Position numbers and translations under genes: made by a program. A stretch of DNA of 64,000 nt from Mesorhizobium sp. M2A.F.Ca.ET.046.03.2.1 (GTDB lineage: Bacteria; Pseudomonadota; Alphaproteobacteria; Rhizobiales; Rhizobiaceae), in NCBI RefSeq assembly GCF_003952425.1, contig NZ_CP034449.1, forward strand, positions 1,984,001 through 2,048,000, written 5' to 3'. Position 1 is the first letter of the stretch; every line of letters begins with the position of its first letter. Below, piece by piece: positions 1-8,448 of this stretch. Below the pieces are notes generated by a model, which was not told where the DNA came from, did not search any database, and saw nothing but the letters and a program-made list of their open reading frames with translations.

Positions 1-571
1 CCCTGATCCGCCGCTCATCGCGATCGGGCGCGACCTCGGCGCCGTTGCCGACGGGAGCGCCCGGCGATTCATCGAGCGACGGCGCATCGGGAAGCGCCGT
101 CTCGTCCGGCATGATGTCGGGCACGCGCGGCAGCACGCGCGAACGCGGCTGGTCCGAAGCGTCTGGCTGCACCGGCCCGTCGACGGTGATCGAGGGTGAG
201 CGTGCTGATTGCGACGGCGGCAGCGGCGCGTCGACCGAAGGCGCGGCCGAACCGGCAGGCGCCTCGACGCGGGGCGCCGGCGCGCCATTGCTGGCCGGCA
301 CGACATTTTCCGGCGGCAACGTCACATCGGGGACGGCCGGCAGGAACTCTGATTCGATCTCGGTGATCTTGGCCTGCACCGCCTTGCGGCGGCCGATGGC
401 GGCCTCGACCGTGATGTTCGGGTTGGCCTGCAGGACGCGGTCCAGCGCGGCAAAGGCCGATCGATAGACCTTCTCTCGGAACGCCCGGTCCTCGGCATTG
501 CCTTTCTCGAAGGCATTGCGGATAGCTTTCTCGATGGGGTCCAAGCGAGCTCCCTCTGCGCGTTCGCTCAC
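1..571 (-). CDS. Hypothetical protein, 5' part, continues off the window
   Basis: This open frame runs from a GTG at 571 leftwards past position 1 without a stop, so only the N-terminal ~190 residues are visible. An AGGGA ribosome binding site lies 4 bases before the GTG. The first ~70 residues are charged and helical (IEKAIRNAFEKGNAEDRAF, then AALDRVLQANPNITVEAAIG). After that comes a Pro/Ala/Ser-rich, low-complexity linker, which suggests a cytoplasmic helical head joined to a later domain that is not visible. I recognise the head as typical of a conserved rhizobial hypothetical protein but know no function. An open frame on the other strand (45-467) is a shadow of the Pro/Ala-rich part. 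Confidence 0.6.
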   Translation of the reverse strand, partial: MSERAEGARLDPIEKAIRNAFEKGNAEDRAFREKVYRSAFAALDRVLQANPNITVEAAIGRRKAVQAKITEIESEFLPAVPDVTLPPENVVPASNGAPAPRVEAPAGSAAPSVDAPLPPSQSARSPSITVDGPVQPDASDQPRSRVLPRVPDIMPDETALPDAPSLDESPGAPVGNGAEVAPDRDERRIR

Positions 572-876
572 AGTTCCCTGATCGTTAGCCGCAGGCGGCC
601 AATCGATCAACGGGCGAGCGGCTGCTTGCCGGCGTATCCAACGCCATTTCGGGGTTTTTTGCTGGAGAATCAACATTTTTCGTCACGAACACGCCGGGCG
701 ATGCGGCCGTGGGGCAGCCGGCTTGGACGCCACCGCGCGCCACGGCCGCGCGTGTTGCGCGGTAACCGTAGATGGGAATTGCCGGCAAAGAGGCCGGAAT
801 TCGCCGCTGCCCATCTTGAATTAGCGAGCGGTTGAGTCTATCACGCAGCGCATTCTGGAAGCCTGACGCTTCCCGG
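572..876. other. Intergenic stretch, nothing recognised
   Basis: The space between the partial gene and tRNA-Thr holds two short overlapping open frames on opposite strands (585-788 and 626-835). Neither has a convincing ribosome binding site or a recognisable protein. It probably contains the divergent promoters of the two flanking genes. Confidence 0.4.
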
Positions 877-952
877 GCCGCTTTAGCTCAGTTGGTAGAG
901 CACATCATTCGTAATGATGGGGTCGCGTGTTCGAGTCACGCAAGCGGCACCA
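877..952 (+). tRNA. tRNA-Thr (anticodon CGT)
   Basis: A complete 76-base cloverleaf with encoded CCA. The acceptor stem is GCCGCTT paired with AAGCGGC, the discriminator is A, and CCA closes the gene. The D arm holds TAGCTCAGTTGGTAGAGC. The anticodon stem is CATCA/TGATG around loop TTCGTAA, giving anticodon CGT, which reads ACG (Thr). The T arm contains the conserved TTCGAGT loop. It decodes a threonine codon in translation. tRNA genes of this type are frequent integration targets, but I see no integrase beside it. Confidence 0.95.
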
Positions 953-1330
953 AAAATTCAAGCACTTAGCCGATCGCCTCGCTCGATTTGTCCGAGTGGC
1001 GGCGGAAGTTCTCTTCCAGCATCTGCAGCGACGGCGCCTCCCAAACTGAACCAAAAAGGGCACTGAAGAGCGGGCAAGTCACTCAAAATCGGGCAAGTCA
1101 CTCAAGTTGAACAACAGCCGCGCATGTTGTCTGCGAGCACTGACGTCTTGACCAGGTCGTAGGCAGGTCTCGAAATCCCGGCGGTTACTCATTTCCGTAA
1201 GCGCCGCGCCTATCTCCAAGGTTCCGGTTGTGATGGCAGCCAGGGCAGGCCCTTCGGCGAGATTCGATGCAGGCCATTGTGTGACGATCGGGCATTCAAT
1301 AGTCTTTCCGTTGGGTCGAGGAATGCACGC
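953..1330. other. Intergenic stretch with possible gene remnant and a short direct repeat
   Basis: On the minus strand a short frame ending with TAA at 966-968 reads ...WEAPSLQMLEENFRRHSD and stops after ~30 residues; it has no start and looks like the C-terminal scrap of a lost gene. A 16-base sequence (CGGGCAAGTCACTCAA) occurs twice, at 1071-1086 and 1090-1105. The rest would hold the promoter of the diol dehydratase operon. Confidence 0.3.
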
Positions 1331-3598
1331 ATGACGCCGAAACTGAACCGCTGGAAGCGCTTCGCCGACTGGGACGAGCGGCCGTTGCGGCTGGACAAGT
1401 TCGCGGCGGAAGACCCTGCCAATGGCTTCTCCGCCTTCTCCAGCCCGGCCGATCCCAAACCCGGCATCGGCATCAACGGCGGGCGCGTCGTGTCCCTCGA
1501 TGGGGTGCTCGAGCACGACTACGACATGATCGACCGCTTCATCGCCCGCCATCACATCGACCCGGAGGTGGCGCCGGAAGCAATGGCCCTGGAGTCAGCG
1601 ACCATTGCGCGCTGGCTGGTCGACATGAACGTTCCGCGCGAAAAGCTCGTGCGGCTCGCCCACGGCATGACGCCTGCGAAACTCGCTGAGGTCGTGTCGC
1701 AGCTCAACGCGCTGGAGATCGCCTTCGCCTACTCAAAGATGCGAGCACGCAAGACTCCAGGCAACCAGGCGCATGTCACCAACGGCAAGGACGACCCGCT
1801 CCAGCTCGCCGCGGACGCCGCAACCGCCGTCGCCTTCGGCTTCGACGAGATCGAGACTACGATGCGCGTGTCGCGCAACGCCTGGTCCAACGCGGTGGCG
1901 TGTGCGGTGGGCGGCGCCGTCGGCCGCTGGGGAACGCTGTTCCAATGCTCCAGCGAGGAGGCGGAGGAACTGCGCATCGCCATGGCCGGCTTCACGTCCT
2001 ATGCCGAAACCGTTTCCGTCTACGGCACTGAAAAGTCGTTCACCGATGGCGACGACACGCCGTGGTCCAAGGCATTTCTCGCCGCTGCCTATGCCTCGCG
2101 CGGCGTCAAGATGCGCTGTACGTCGGGTGCCGGCTCCGAATTGCTGATGGGCTTCCATGAAGCAAAATCGCTGCTTTACTTGGAGGCGCGCTGCCTCTGC
2201 CTGCAGCGCGGCATGGGCGTGCAGGGCACACAAAATGGCGGCATTGACGGCGCGCCCTTGACCGCCACCATACCTGGCGGGGTCCGCGAGTTGATGGCTG
2301 AGAACCTCATCGCCGTCTGGCTCGATCTCGAATGCGCATCAGGCAATGATGCGCGCTCCACCGAATCGGAAATTCGTGTCGGCGCCAAGATCCTTCCCTA
2401 CCTGATTGCCGGCTCAGACCTGATCTGCTCCGGGATGGGATCGATCCTGAAATACGACAATTCGTTCAACCCTTCGCTGATCAACGGCGAGGAGCTGGAA
2501 GACTATATGGTGCTTCAGCGGGATTTCGAGGCCGATGGCGGGTTGACGCCGCTGCCCGAGTCCCGCGCGATCGAGTTGCGCGAGCGGGCGGTGGCGGCGA
2601 TCGCCGCGGTGTTCGAGGAGCTCGGCCTGTCGACACCGACCGAGGACATGAAGACCAGCGTGGTTTATGCCTCCGGTTCCGACGACACGCGCAGCCTGAT
2701 GCCGCGCGACGTGAGCTTCATCAGCGAGGCCATCAAGGAGCGCGGCATCACCGTGATCGACGCGGTCAAGGCGCTGGCCAACCGCGGTTTCCGAGAAGAG
2801 GCCGAGAACCTCCTGAACGTGGTGAAGCTGCGCCTTTCCGGCGACTATCTCCAGACCTCGGCCATGATCCGCAATGGGCGGATCGTCAGCGCGGTCAACG
2901 ACCCGAACGACTATCTCGGCCCCGGCTCCGGCTATCGCGTGTCCGAAGAACGGCGCCTGCAGCTCAACGACATCCGCGATGTGCTGGATCAGAAAGAAGT
3001 GCTGCGCTCGGAGGCCCTGCACGAGAAGGACGAGGCAAGGCGCGTCCGCTATCGCAACCTTGGGCCGGCAGCCAACGGGTCGGCGACCGACGATTTGGTC
3101 ATCGGCATCAGCCCGGCCTTCGGCTTGAAGCTCTACCGGACGACGGCCGGACATCGGCTGTCCGAAGTGCTTGGCGCCATGCTGGATGCGATCCGCGCGC
3201 GCGGGCTTAAGGCGCGCGTCGTCCGCTTCCGCCATACGGCTGATACTTCCTTCCTTGGCCTGTCCGCCGCCCGGCTTGCCGGCAGCGGCATCGGCATCGG
3301 CATCCAGGCCAAGGGCACGGCCGTCATCCATCAGCGTGACCGACAGCCGCACAACAATCTGGAACTGTTTTCCAATGCCCCGATCACCAGGCTCGAGCAC
3401 TATCGCGCTCTCGGTGCCAATGCGGCGGCCTATGCGCTGGGCGAAATGCCGGAGCCCATCGTGGTGCCGCAGCGAGGCGAGGCCATGGGGTCGCGCTATC
3501 ATGCGCGCGTCGCCCTCATCTACGCCATCGAAACCGGGCTGACCGAGGCCGGCGCGGCTCCCGAAGAGGTCGACGTCGTCCTGACGGGAGCGCAATAG
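1331..3598 (+). CDS. Diol/glycerol dehydratase, fused large and medium subunits (B12-dependent)
   Basis: Predicted to dehydrate a vicinal diol (1,2-propanediol, glycerol or a relative) to an aldehyde using adenosylcobalamin. Residues ~1-560 align by eye with the large subunit PduC (MTPAKLAEVVSQLNALE, MRARKTPGNQAHVTN, SVYGTEKSFTDGDDTPWSKA, LYLEARCLCLQ, SAVNDPNDYLGPGSGYR). Residues ~590-755 match the medium subunit PduD (VIGISPAFGLKLYRTTAGHR, GSGIGIGIQAKGTAVIHQ). In enteric bacteria these are separate genes, so this is a two-subunit fusion. I chose ATG 1331 (GAGGA eight bases upstream); a longer frame from 1277 adds residues unlike the family. The stop TAG overlaps the GTG of the small subunit by one base. 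No reactivating factor (PduG/PduH or DdrA/DdrB) is visible nearby. The true substrate is unknown. Confidence 0.9.
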   Translation: MTPKLNRWKRFADWDERPLRLDKFAAEDPANGFSAFSSPADPKPGIGINGGRVVSLDGVLEHDYDMIDRFIARHHIDPEVAPEAMALESATIARWLVDMNVPREKLVRLAHGMTPAKLAEVVSQLNALEIAFAYSKMRARKTPGNQAHVTNGKDDPLQLAADAATAVAFGFDEIETTMRVSRNAWSNAVACAVGGAVGRWGTLFQCSSEEAEELRIAMAGFTSYAETVSVYGTEKSFTDGDDTPWSKAFLAAAYASRGVKMRCTSGAGSELLMGFHEAKSLLYLEARCLCLQRGMGVQGTQNGGIDGAPLTATIPGGVRELMAENLIAVWLDLECASGNDARSTESEIRVGAKILPYLIAGSDLICSGMGSILKYDNSFNPSLINGEELEDYMVLQRDFEADGGLTPLPESRAIELRERAVAAIAAVFEELGLSTPTEDMKTSVVYASGSDDTRSLMPRDVSFISEAIKERGITVIDAVKALANRGFREEAENLLNVVKLRLSGDYLQTSAMIRNGRIVSAVNDPNDYLGPGSGYRVSEERRLQLNDIRDVLDQKEVLRSEALHEKDEARRVRYRNLGPAANGSATDDLVIGISPAFGLKLYRTTAGHRLSEVLGAMLDAIRARGLKARVVRFRHTADTSFLGLSAARLAGSGIGIGIQAKGTAVIHQRDRQPHNNLELFSNAPITRLEHYRALGANAAAYALGEMPEPIVVPQRGEAMGSRYHARVALIYAIETGLTEAGAAPEEVDVVLTGAQ

Positions 3599-4017
3599 TG
3601 ACCCTTACGCGTGCCGACTATCCGCTCGCCGAAACCCAGCCTGGCGCCGTCACCGGCAAGCACGGCAAGGCGCTTCCGGAGATAACGCTGGATGCGGTGC
3701 TTGCCGGCGAGGTGACGATGGAAGACCTCCGCATCACGCCGCAAGCGCTGCAGGCGCAGGCCGACGTGGCGCGCGATGTCGGCCGGCCGACCCTCGCCCT
3801 CAACTTCGAGCGCGGGGCAGAGCTGGTCGAGGTGCCGCAGGATTTCATCATGCAGGTCTACGAACTGCTGCGCCCAGGCCGCGCCAAGTCCAAGGAAGAA
3901 TTGCTCGAGGCCGCCGCCACGATGCGCGAGACCTACCAGGCCGAACGCATCGCCCGTTTCATCGAGGAAGCCGCCGAGACCTACGCGGCGCGCGGCCTTT
4001 TCACGTTCCGCTTTTGA
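3598..4017 (+). CDS. Diol/glycerol dehydratase small subunit
   Basis: The 139-residue protein matches the PduE/GldC small subunit: DYPLAE near the N-terminus, then EITLDAVLAGEVTMEDLRIT, LALNFERGAELVEVP and YELLRPGRAKSKEELLE. It would complete the cobalamin dehydratase with the fused large/medium chain encoded just upstream. The GTG start overlaps the upstream TAG by one base, a classic sign of translational coupling and fixed stoichiometry. The length is slightly below the ~170 residues of enteric small subunits because the N-terminal encapsulation tail is missing. That agrees with the absence of microcompartment shell genes here, so the enzyme is probably cytosolic and free. Confidence 0.9.
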   Translation: MTLTRADYPLAETQPGAVTGKHGKALPEITLDAVLAGEVTMEDLRITPQALQAQADVARDVGRPTLALNFERGAELVEVPQDFIMQVYELLRPGRAKSKEELLEAAATMRETYQAERIARFIEEAAETYAARGLFTFRF

Positions 4018-4044
4018 AGGACCGCCCGCTTCTGAAAGGACCGC

Positions 4045-4743
4045 ATGAGCTGGAAAACCGGATTCCGTTCGCTCTACTACCTCGGCGCACCCGAGCCGGA
4101 TGATCCGGTGCTGGTGCCGGCACAGACCGCCATCCTGATCATCGACGTTCAAAACACCTACCTGGAACGGCCGGATCGCGCGTCGCTTTCACCGCAGGAA
4201 CAGCAGCGCTACGATCTGTGGACGCCGTTCCACGAGCGCATGCACGGCGCGGTCATACCGAACACGGCAAGATTGCTGGAGTTGGCACGGGCAAATGGCA
4301 TCGAATGCCTTTTCGCCCGCATCGCCTGCCATACCAAGGACGGGCGCGACCGCTCGCTCTCCCAAAAAATGCCGGGCTGGAACAATTTGCTGCTGCCAAA
4401 GAACGACGCGGCATCGCAGCTCGTAGCCGAGCTTCAGCCGGCAGGCGACGAAATCGTGGTGACCAAGACCACCGATTCCGCGCTGACCGGGACAAATCTG
4501 CGCCTCATCCTGCACAATCTTGGCATCAGGAACGTCATCTGTTGCGGCATCTTCACGGACCAGTGCGTGTCTTCGACGGTGCGCAGCCTGGCCGACGAAA
4601 GCTATGCCGTCATCGTGCTCGAGGATTGCTGCGCGGCGGCGACCGACGAGCTTCATCGCAAGGAGCTCGAAATCATCAACATGATCTATTGCCACGTCAT
4701 GTCGAGCGCCGAGCTTTGCAAAATCATGGCCTTGGCAAAGTGA
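4045..4743 (+). CDS. Isochorismatase-family cysteine hydrolase
   Basis: A 232-residue member of the isochorismatase/nicotinamidase-like fold. The expected catalytic triad is visible: Asp in AILIIDVQNTYL, Lys in IVVTKTTDSALTGTNL, and Cys in ICCGIFTDQCVSSTVRSL. Members hydrolyse amides, carbamoyl compounds or isochorismate; the substrate cannot be read from the sequence. The gene follows the dehydratase small subunit by 27 bases on the same strand, so it is probably in the same operon and acts on a nitrogen-containing compound of that pathway. ATG 4045 is preceded by GAAAGGA, a good ribosome binding site. Confidence 0.85.
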   Translation: MSWKTGFRSLYYLGAPEPDDPVLVPAQTAILIIDVQNTYLERPDRASLSPQEQQRYDLWTPFHERMHGAVIPNTARLLELARANGIECLFARIACHTKDGRDRSLSQKMPGWNNLLLPKNDAASQLVAELQPAGDEIVVTKTTDSALTGTNLRLILHNLGIRNVICCGIFTDQCVSSTVRSLADESYAVIVLEDCCAAATDELHRKELEIINMIYCHVMSSAELCKIMALAK

Positions 4744-4842
4744 TGCCGCGTCCGTAGTGTCAATACAGCACTCGCAGGCCGGGACACATCGGCCGCCACG
4801 TGCGGGGAACTGCATACAGCTGTCACGAATGGAGAGGGCTTC

Positions 4843-6369
4843 ATGGCCACGGAAACTGCAAGCGGGACGATCGACGTCTCGAAGAGTAACAGCATCAACC
4901 TTTTGCACTCGAAAGCCGTGGGGCTTGCGGGGGTGCTCTTTCTGGCCGTCACCGGCGCGGCGCCAATGTCGGCGATGCTGGGCAATGTGCCGTTCGCGGC
5001 AGGCTACGGCATCGGCAAATACACGCCGGCCGCCTTCCTGATGGCGACGATCGTGCTGACCATCTTCTCGGTCGGCTATGCGGCGATGGCATCGCGGGTA
5101 TCGTCCGTCGGTGGGTTCTACTCATTCATCAGCCAAGGGCTCGGCCGCGAGGTCGGCATGTCGGCCGGCATTGGCTCGCTCGCCTGCTACTCGCTGTTCG
5201 AGGCCTCGCTCACTGGTTTGTTTGCATTTTTCGGCAATCTTTGGATTTCCCAGCACTTCGGCATCAACGTGCCGTGGATCGTGCTCGCGCTCGCTATGAT
5301 CGTGGTCATCGCGGCACTCGCCTATCGCGACGTGAAGGTGTCGGCACGGCTGCTCGGGATCGCCCTCATTCTTGAAGTGATCATGCTGGTGATCTTCTCG
5401 CTGGGCGTGCTTTTCGCTCATGGTGGGACGAATTTTTCCGGCGATTCGCTCAATGTGTTCAAGGTGTTCACGCCTGTCGCCGAGCAGAAGGTCGGCGAAG
5501 TGGCCATACCCGCCGGCGAGGCCGCCGTCGGTATCTTCATGGCGTTCTGGTCGTGGGTCGGATTCGAGATGGCGCCGAACTACGCCGAGGAATCGCGCGA
5601 TCCAAAGCGCATCATTCCGCAGTCGCTGCTGATCTCAGTCATTGGCCTCGGCCTGTTTTACACCTTCGTCAGCTGGTGCGCGGTGGCGGCCTATCCCACC
5701 GAGGCCGACATGGTGGCCAAGGCCTTCTCCGACGGCGTGAACTTCTTCCTGACACCCATTCAGACTTTTGTCGGCGGCTGGGGCTATCAGCTGATGTCGC
5801 TGCTCATCCTCACCAGTTCCTTCGCCTGCGGCATGGCCTTTCACAACACCGCTTCCCGTTATTTGTACTCGCTGGCACGCGAGGGCGTCCTGCCACAGGC
5901 GATCGCGGAGACGCATGATCACCACAAGAGCCCTCACAAGGCCTCGGCCCTGCAGTCGGTTCTGGCGGCGATATGGGTCCTGCTCTACGGTCTGGCCTAC
6001 GGCTTCGACGATCCGTCGGGACAGGCCTGGCTGGGCGTCTACACGCTGTTTGCGGTGCTCGGCACCGGACTGCTGCTGGTGCTGCAGGCCGTCGTCTCGC
6101 TGGCGATCTACATGTGGTTCAAGAAGAACGGCGGCGGCAGCCTGCTGGCGACGGTCATCGCGCCGTTGATCTCGCTCGTGGTCCAGCTGGTCCTGGTCTA
6201 CACGCTGGTGGCCAATCTCGCGACGCTCGGCGGCACCAATGGCTTCGCCAGGAGCATCCCCTATGTCGGGCTTGCGATCCTTATCGTCGGCCTGATCTGG
6301 GGTTTCGTGCTGAAGTCCACCAACCCCAAGGCGTACGCCAACATCGGTCACATGGTGAACGAAGGCTAA
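4843..6369 (+). CDS. APC-family amino acid/amine permease
   Basis: A 508-residue inner-membrane protein with about twelve hydrophobic segments, typical of the amino acid-polyamine-organocation superfamily. The first segment shows the family signature (GLAGVLFLAVTGAAPMSAML), and FWSWVGFEMAPNYAEESRDP is the conserved central TM6-loop motif. It would import an amino acid, amine or amino alcohol. Its position between the hydrolase and an SDR dehydrogenase suggests it brings in the substrate of this catabolic island. The start ATG 4843 is preceded by GAGAGGG. A 99-base gap separates it from the hydrolase, so it may have an additional promoter. Confidence 0.88.
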   Translation: MATETASGTIDVSKSNSINLLHSKAVGLAGVLFLAVTGAAPMSAMLGNVPFAAGYGIGKYTPAAFLMATIVLTIFSVGYAAMASRVSSVGGFYSFISQGLGREVGMSAGIGSLACYSLFEASLTGLFAFFGNLWISQHFGINVPWIVLALAMIVVIAALAYRDVKVSARLLGIALILEVIMLVIFSLGVLFAHGGTNFSGDSLNVFKVFTPVAEQKVGEVAIPAGEAAVGIFMAFWSWVGFEMAPNYAEESRDPKRIIPQSLLISVIGLGLFYTFVSWCAVAAYPTEADMVAKAFSDGVNFFLTPIQTFVGGWGYQLMSLLILTSSFACGMAFHNTASRYLYSLAREGVLPQAIAETHDHHKSPHKASALQSVLAAIWVLLYGLAYGFDDPSGQAWLGVYTLFAVLGTGLLLVLQAVVSLAIYMWFKKNGGGSLLATVIAPLISLVVQLVLVYTLVANLATLGGTNGFARSIPYVGLAILIVGLIWGFVLKSTNPKAYANIGHMVNEG

Positions 6370-6398
6370 AGCGCTACCGCCCAGAAATCCTTGCGACA

Positions 6399-6427
6399 AC
6401 GGGGACGGGGTATCACTCTGTCCCCGT
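6399..6427 (+). terminator. Hairpin between permease and SDR gene
   Basis: A perfect 8-base inverted repeat, ACGGGGAC at 6399-6406 and GTCCCCGT at 6420-6427, is followed by CTCATTTT. The T run is weak, so it may attenuate or stabilise the transcript rather than fully terminate it. Confidence 0.4.
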
Positions 6428-6448
6428 CTCATTTTGGAGCTTCAGATC

Positions 6449-7213
6449 ATGACCCAGTCTTTGAAGGGCCGGTCCGTCGTTGTTACCGGCGGATCGAAAG
6501 GCATCGGCAAGGGCATATCGCGGGTGTTCGCGCTGTCTGGCGCCAAGGTCGCCATCATCGCGCGCCATCTCGACCAGGCCGAAGCCGCTGCCGCCGAGAT
6601 CGGCCACGGCGCCTTTGGCGTGGTTGGCGATGTCACCTCGCTCGCCAGCATCGAGAGCGCTTTTGGGACAGTGGCCGGGAGAAACGGGGGCATCGACGTG
6701 TTGTGCGCCAATGCCGGAATTTTCCCGCAGGCCCGGCTCGAGGACATGACATCCCAACAATGGGACGAAGTTGTCGACACCAACCTCAAGGGTACCTTCC
6801 ACGCGGTCAAGGCAGTCGTTCCCTACCTCAAGAGATCCGACCAGGGCCGCATCGTGCTGACGTCGTCGATCACCGGCCCGGTCACCGGCTTCCCCGGTTG
6901 GTCGCACTACGGCGCCACCAAGGCGGGGCAGCTCGGTTTCATGCGCACGGCCTGCATCGAACTGGCCAAATACGGCATCACCGTCAACGCCGTCATGCCG
7001 GGCAACATCATCACCGAGGGCCTAGTCGGCCTGGGCGAGGATTACCAGAAGACGATGGCCGCCTCTGTCCCGCTCAAGCGGCTTGGAACCGTGGAGGAAA
7101 TCGGCTACGCCGCACTCTACTTTGCGTCGAAGGAAGCCGGCTACGTGACCGGGCAGACGATCATCGTCGATGGCGGCCAGATCCTTCCGGAGAGCCTGGA
7201 GGCACTGGCATAG
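6449..7213 (+). CDS. SDR-family NAD(P)-dependent oxidoreductase
   Basis: A classical short-chain dehydrogenase of about 254 residues. It shows the Rossmann motif VVVTGGSKGIGKG, the NAG motif in CANAGIF, the catalytic Ser in VLTSSITGPV, and YGATK (Tyr-x-x-x-Lys). It ends with the family signature GQTIIVDGG. It should oxidise or reduce an alcohol/carbonyl intermediate, perhaps the aldehyde or hydroxy-acid of the dehydratase pathway. I chose ATG 6449, ten bases after GGAG; an in-frame TTG at 6434 is less likely. It is on the same strand as the permease and is followed by a strong hairpin, so it probably ends the operon. Confidence 0.88.
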   Translation: MTQSLKGRSVVVTGGSKGIGKGISRVFALSGAKVAIIARHLDQAEAAAAEIGHGAFGVVGDVTSLASIESAFGTVAGRNGGIDVLCANAGIFPQARLEDMTSQQWDEVVDTNLKGTFHAVKAVVPYLKRSDQGRIVLTSSITGPVTGFPGWSHYGATKAGQLGFMRTACIELAKYGITVNAVMPGNIITEGLVGLGEDYQKTMAASVPLKRLGTVEEIGYAALYFASKEAGYVTGQTIIVDGGQILPESLEALA

Positions 7214-7318
7214 AGCGGTTCGTGACGAACCGCTCTATCTCTTTGCCTGACGCAATTCCCCAGGGAAAGCGCTACGCGCTTTTCTCGGGAAAACCGTTTC
7301 ACGCCTTTCCTACGATTG
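7212..7318. repeat. Terminator-like hairpin plus rhizobial intergenic palindromic element
   Basis: AGAGCGGTTCG (7212-7222) and CGAACCGCTCT (7226-7236) form a perfect 11-base stem with a TGA loop directly at the end of the SDR gene. Next comes a mosaic with the words CAATTCCCC, AAAGCGC-TAC-GCGCTTT and GGGAAAACCGTTTCACGC. These resemble the short palindromic elements scattered between genes in Mesorhizobium and related genomes. It lies between convergent genes and could terminate both. Confidence 0.55.
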
Positions 7319-7321
7319 CTG

Positions 7322-8332
7322 TCAGGAAAACTTGCTCAGATAGGCCTCGCACAGCCCGACGGTTCCCTCGGTGTATGGGAAGCCCATCGACTTGGCGAGG
7401 TCCGTTTCAGCGTGCGAGCCGATCCAGGCAACCAGCAACAGGCGGCGCAGCATCACGAAGGTCGGGATTTCGTCCTCGTCTGCCCTCGGCAGGTCAAGCA
7501 CGCGGCGATAGCCGGTCGTCCACGACTGGATGAGATCGGTTGCCTGCGGCTCATGCTCGTAGAAAGAGATGGGTGTAGCGGCGTCGTACATAAACCAGCC
7601 GAAGCCGCAGTCGTCGAAGTCGATGACCTTGACCGTCTTGCCGTCGATCAAAAGGTTGGCGAGCCGCAGGTCGCAATGGATGAGGCCAAAGCGGTCATGG
7701 CCCTTGCCGAAGGCGGCGAGCCTGCGGCAGATCAGCTCCGCACTGCGGCCAAAGAGTTTGGCTTTCGCGGCGTCGACGCCCATGCCGTCACGCCAGCGCC
7801 CCCAATGGGGGTTTTCCTCGCCGAGACTTGTCTCGAAATCCCACACGTGGCGAGTGAACCAGGATGGGCGCTTCCATTGCCGGGCGTGGATGTGCATGCG
7901 AGCCGTCACCTCGCCAAGCACCTCGAAAGGTTCGGCGAGCGCTTCGCCTATGCCCGGCTCCGAACCGGTCTCCCATTGCGACAGCACGACATTGCGGGGT
8001 TGCGCCAGCCTGGCATGGCCGGCACGCTGGATCTGCTCGCCATCCTTGCCCGCCACCGGCACGGGGGTGGGCACGATCCCGGTCTGGCGCAAATCGGTCA
8101 GCCAGGCCAGTTCGGACTGGATGGCCGTCCTTGAATGGTAGCCGTCGCGATGAATGCGGAGCGCCCAGCGCCGGCCGTCGGGAGCCGCAACCTTATAGGT
8201 TGCGTTCTCCGACAGGTTGATCATCGTGACGGAGACGTCCGCCGGCAGATCGTAGTTGGCGATGGCCGCCTCTGCCGTCTCCTGCAGGATGCCGAGTTGC
8301 TGGTCATGGGTGAGCGCGTCGAAATCCGTCAC
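7322..8332 (-). CDS. Aminoglycoside-phosphotransferase-like small-molecule kinase
   Basis: A protein-kinase-like-fold kinase of the APH/choline kinase/homoserine kinase II group, about 336 residues. The catalytic loop is LIHCDLRLANLLIDG (His-x-Asp...Asn) and the metal-binding motif is VIDFDDCGFG. An N-terminal Gly/Lys region (ENATYKVAAPDGRRWALRIH) binds ATP. It lies next to a class III PLP enzyme on the same strand, a pairing known for hydroxylysine, ethanolamine and 1-amino-2-propanol catabolism. In those pathways the kinase phosphorylates the hydroxyl and the partner removes phosphate and ammonia. I chose GTG 8332 (AGGA nearby); the frame extends to 8398 but that part does not look like the family. 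Confidence 0.8.
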   Translation of the reverse strand: MTDFDALTHDQQLGILQETAEAAIANYDLPADVSVTMINLSENATYKVAAPDGRRWALRIHRDGYHSRTAIQSELAWLTDLRQTGIVPTPVPVAGKDGEQIQRAGHARLAQPRNVVLSQWETGSEPGIGEALAEPFEVLGEVTARMHIHARQWKRPSWFTRHVWDFETSLGEENPHWGRWRDGMGVDAAKAKLFGRSAELICRRLAAFGKGHDRFGLIHCDLRLANLLIDGKTVKVIDFDDCGFGWFMYDAATPISFYEHEPQATDLIQSWTTGYRRVLDLPRADEDEIPTFVMLRRLLLVAWIGSHAETDLAKSMGFPYTEGTVGLCEAYLSKFS

Positions 8333-8448
8333 TGTCCGTCCTGCCCTATCTTTGCACCCTTGTCCCCTGCCGGAACCCTGCGATCCCAGCAAGTCCAACC
8401 GCCAGCCCGCGCTGGACGCCTGGCAGTTTCAACCAGGTTTGGACCATG

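Noticed and set aside
1071..1105. Attachment-site-like direct repeats next to tRNA-Thr
   Set aside because: The 16-base repeats do not match the tRNA, and no integrase is present.
2414..3595. Minus-strand 393-residue open frame opposite the dehydratase gene
   Set aside because: It is a high-GC shadow of the real plus-strand gene, which matches a known family along its length.
4189..4908. Minus-strand 239-residue frame opposite the hydrolase
   Set aside because: No recognisable protein; the hydrolase on the plus strand shows a full catalytic triad.
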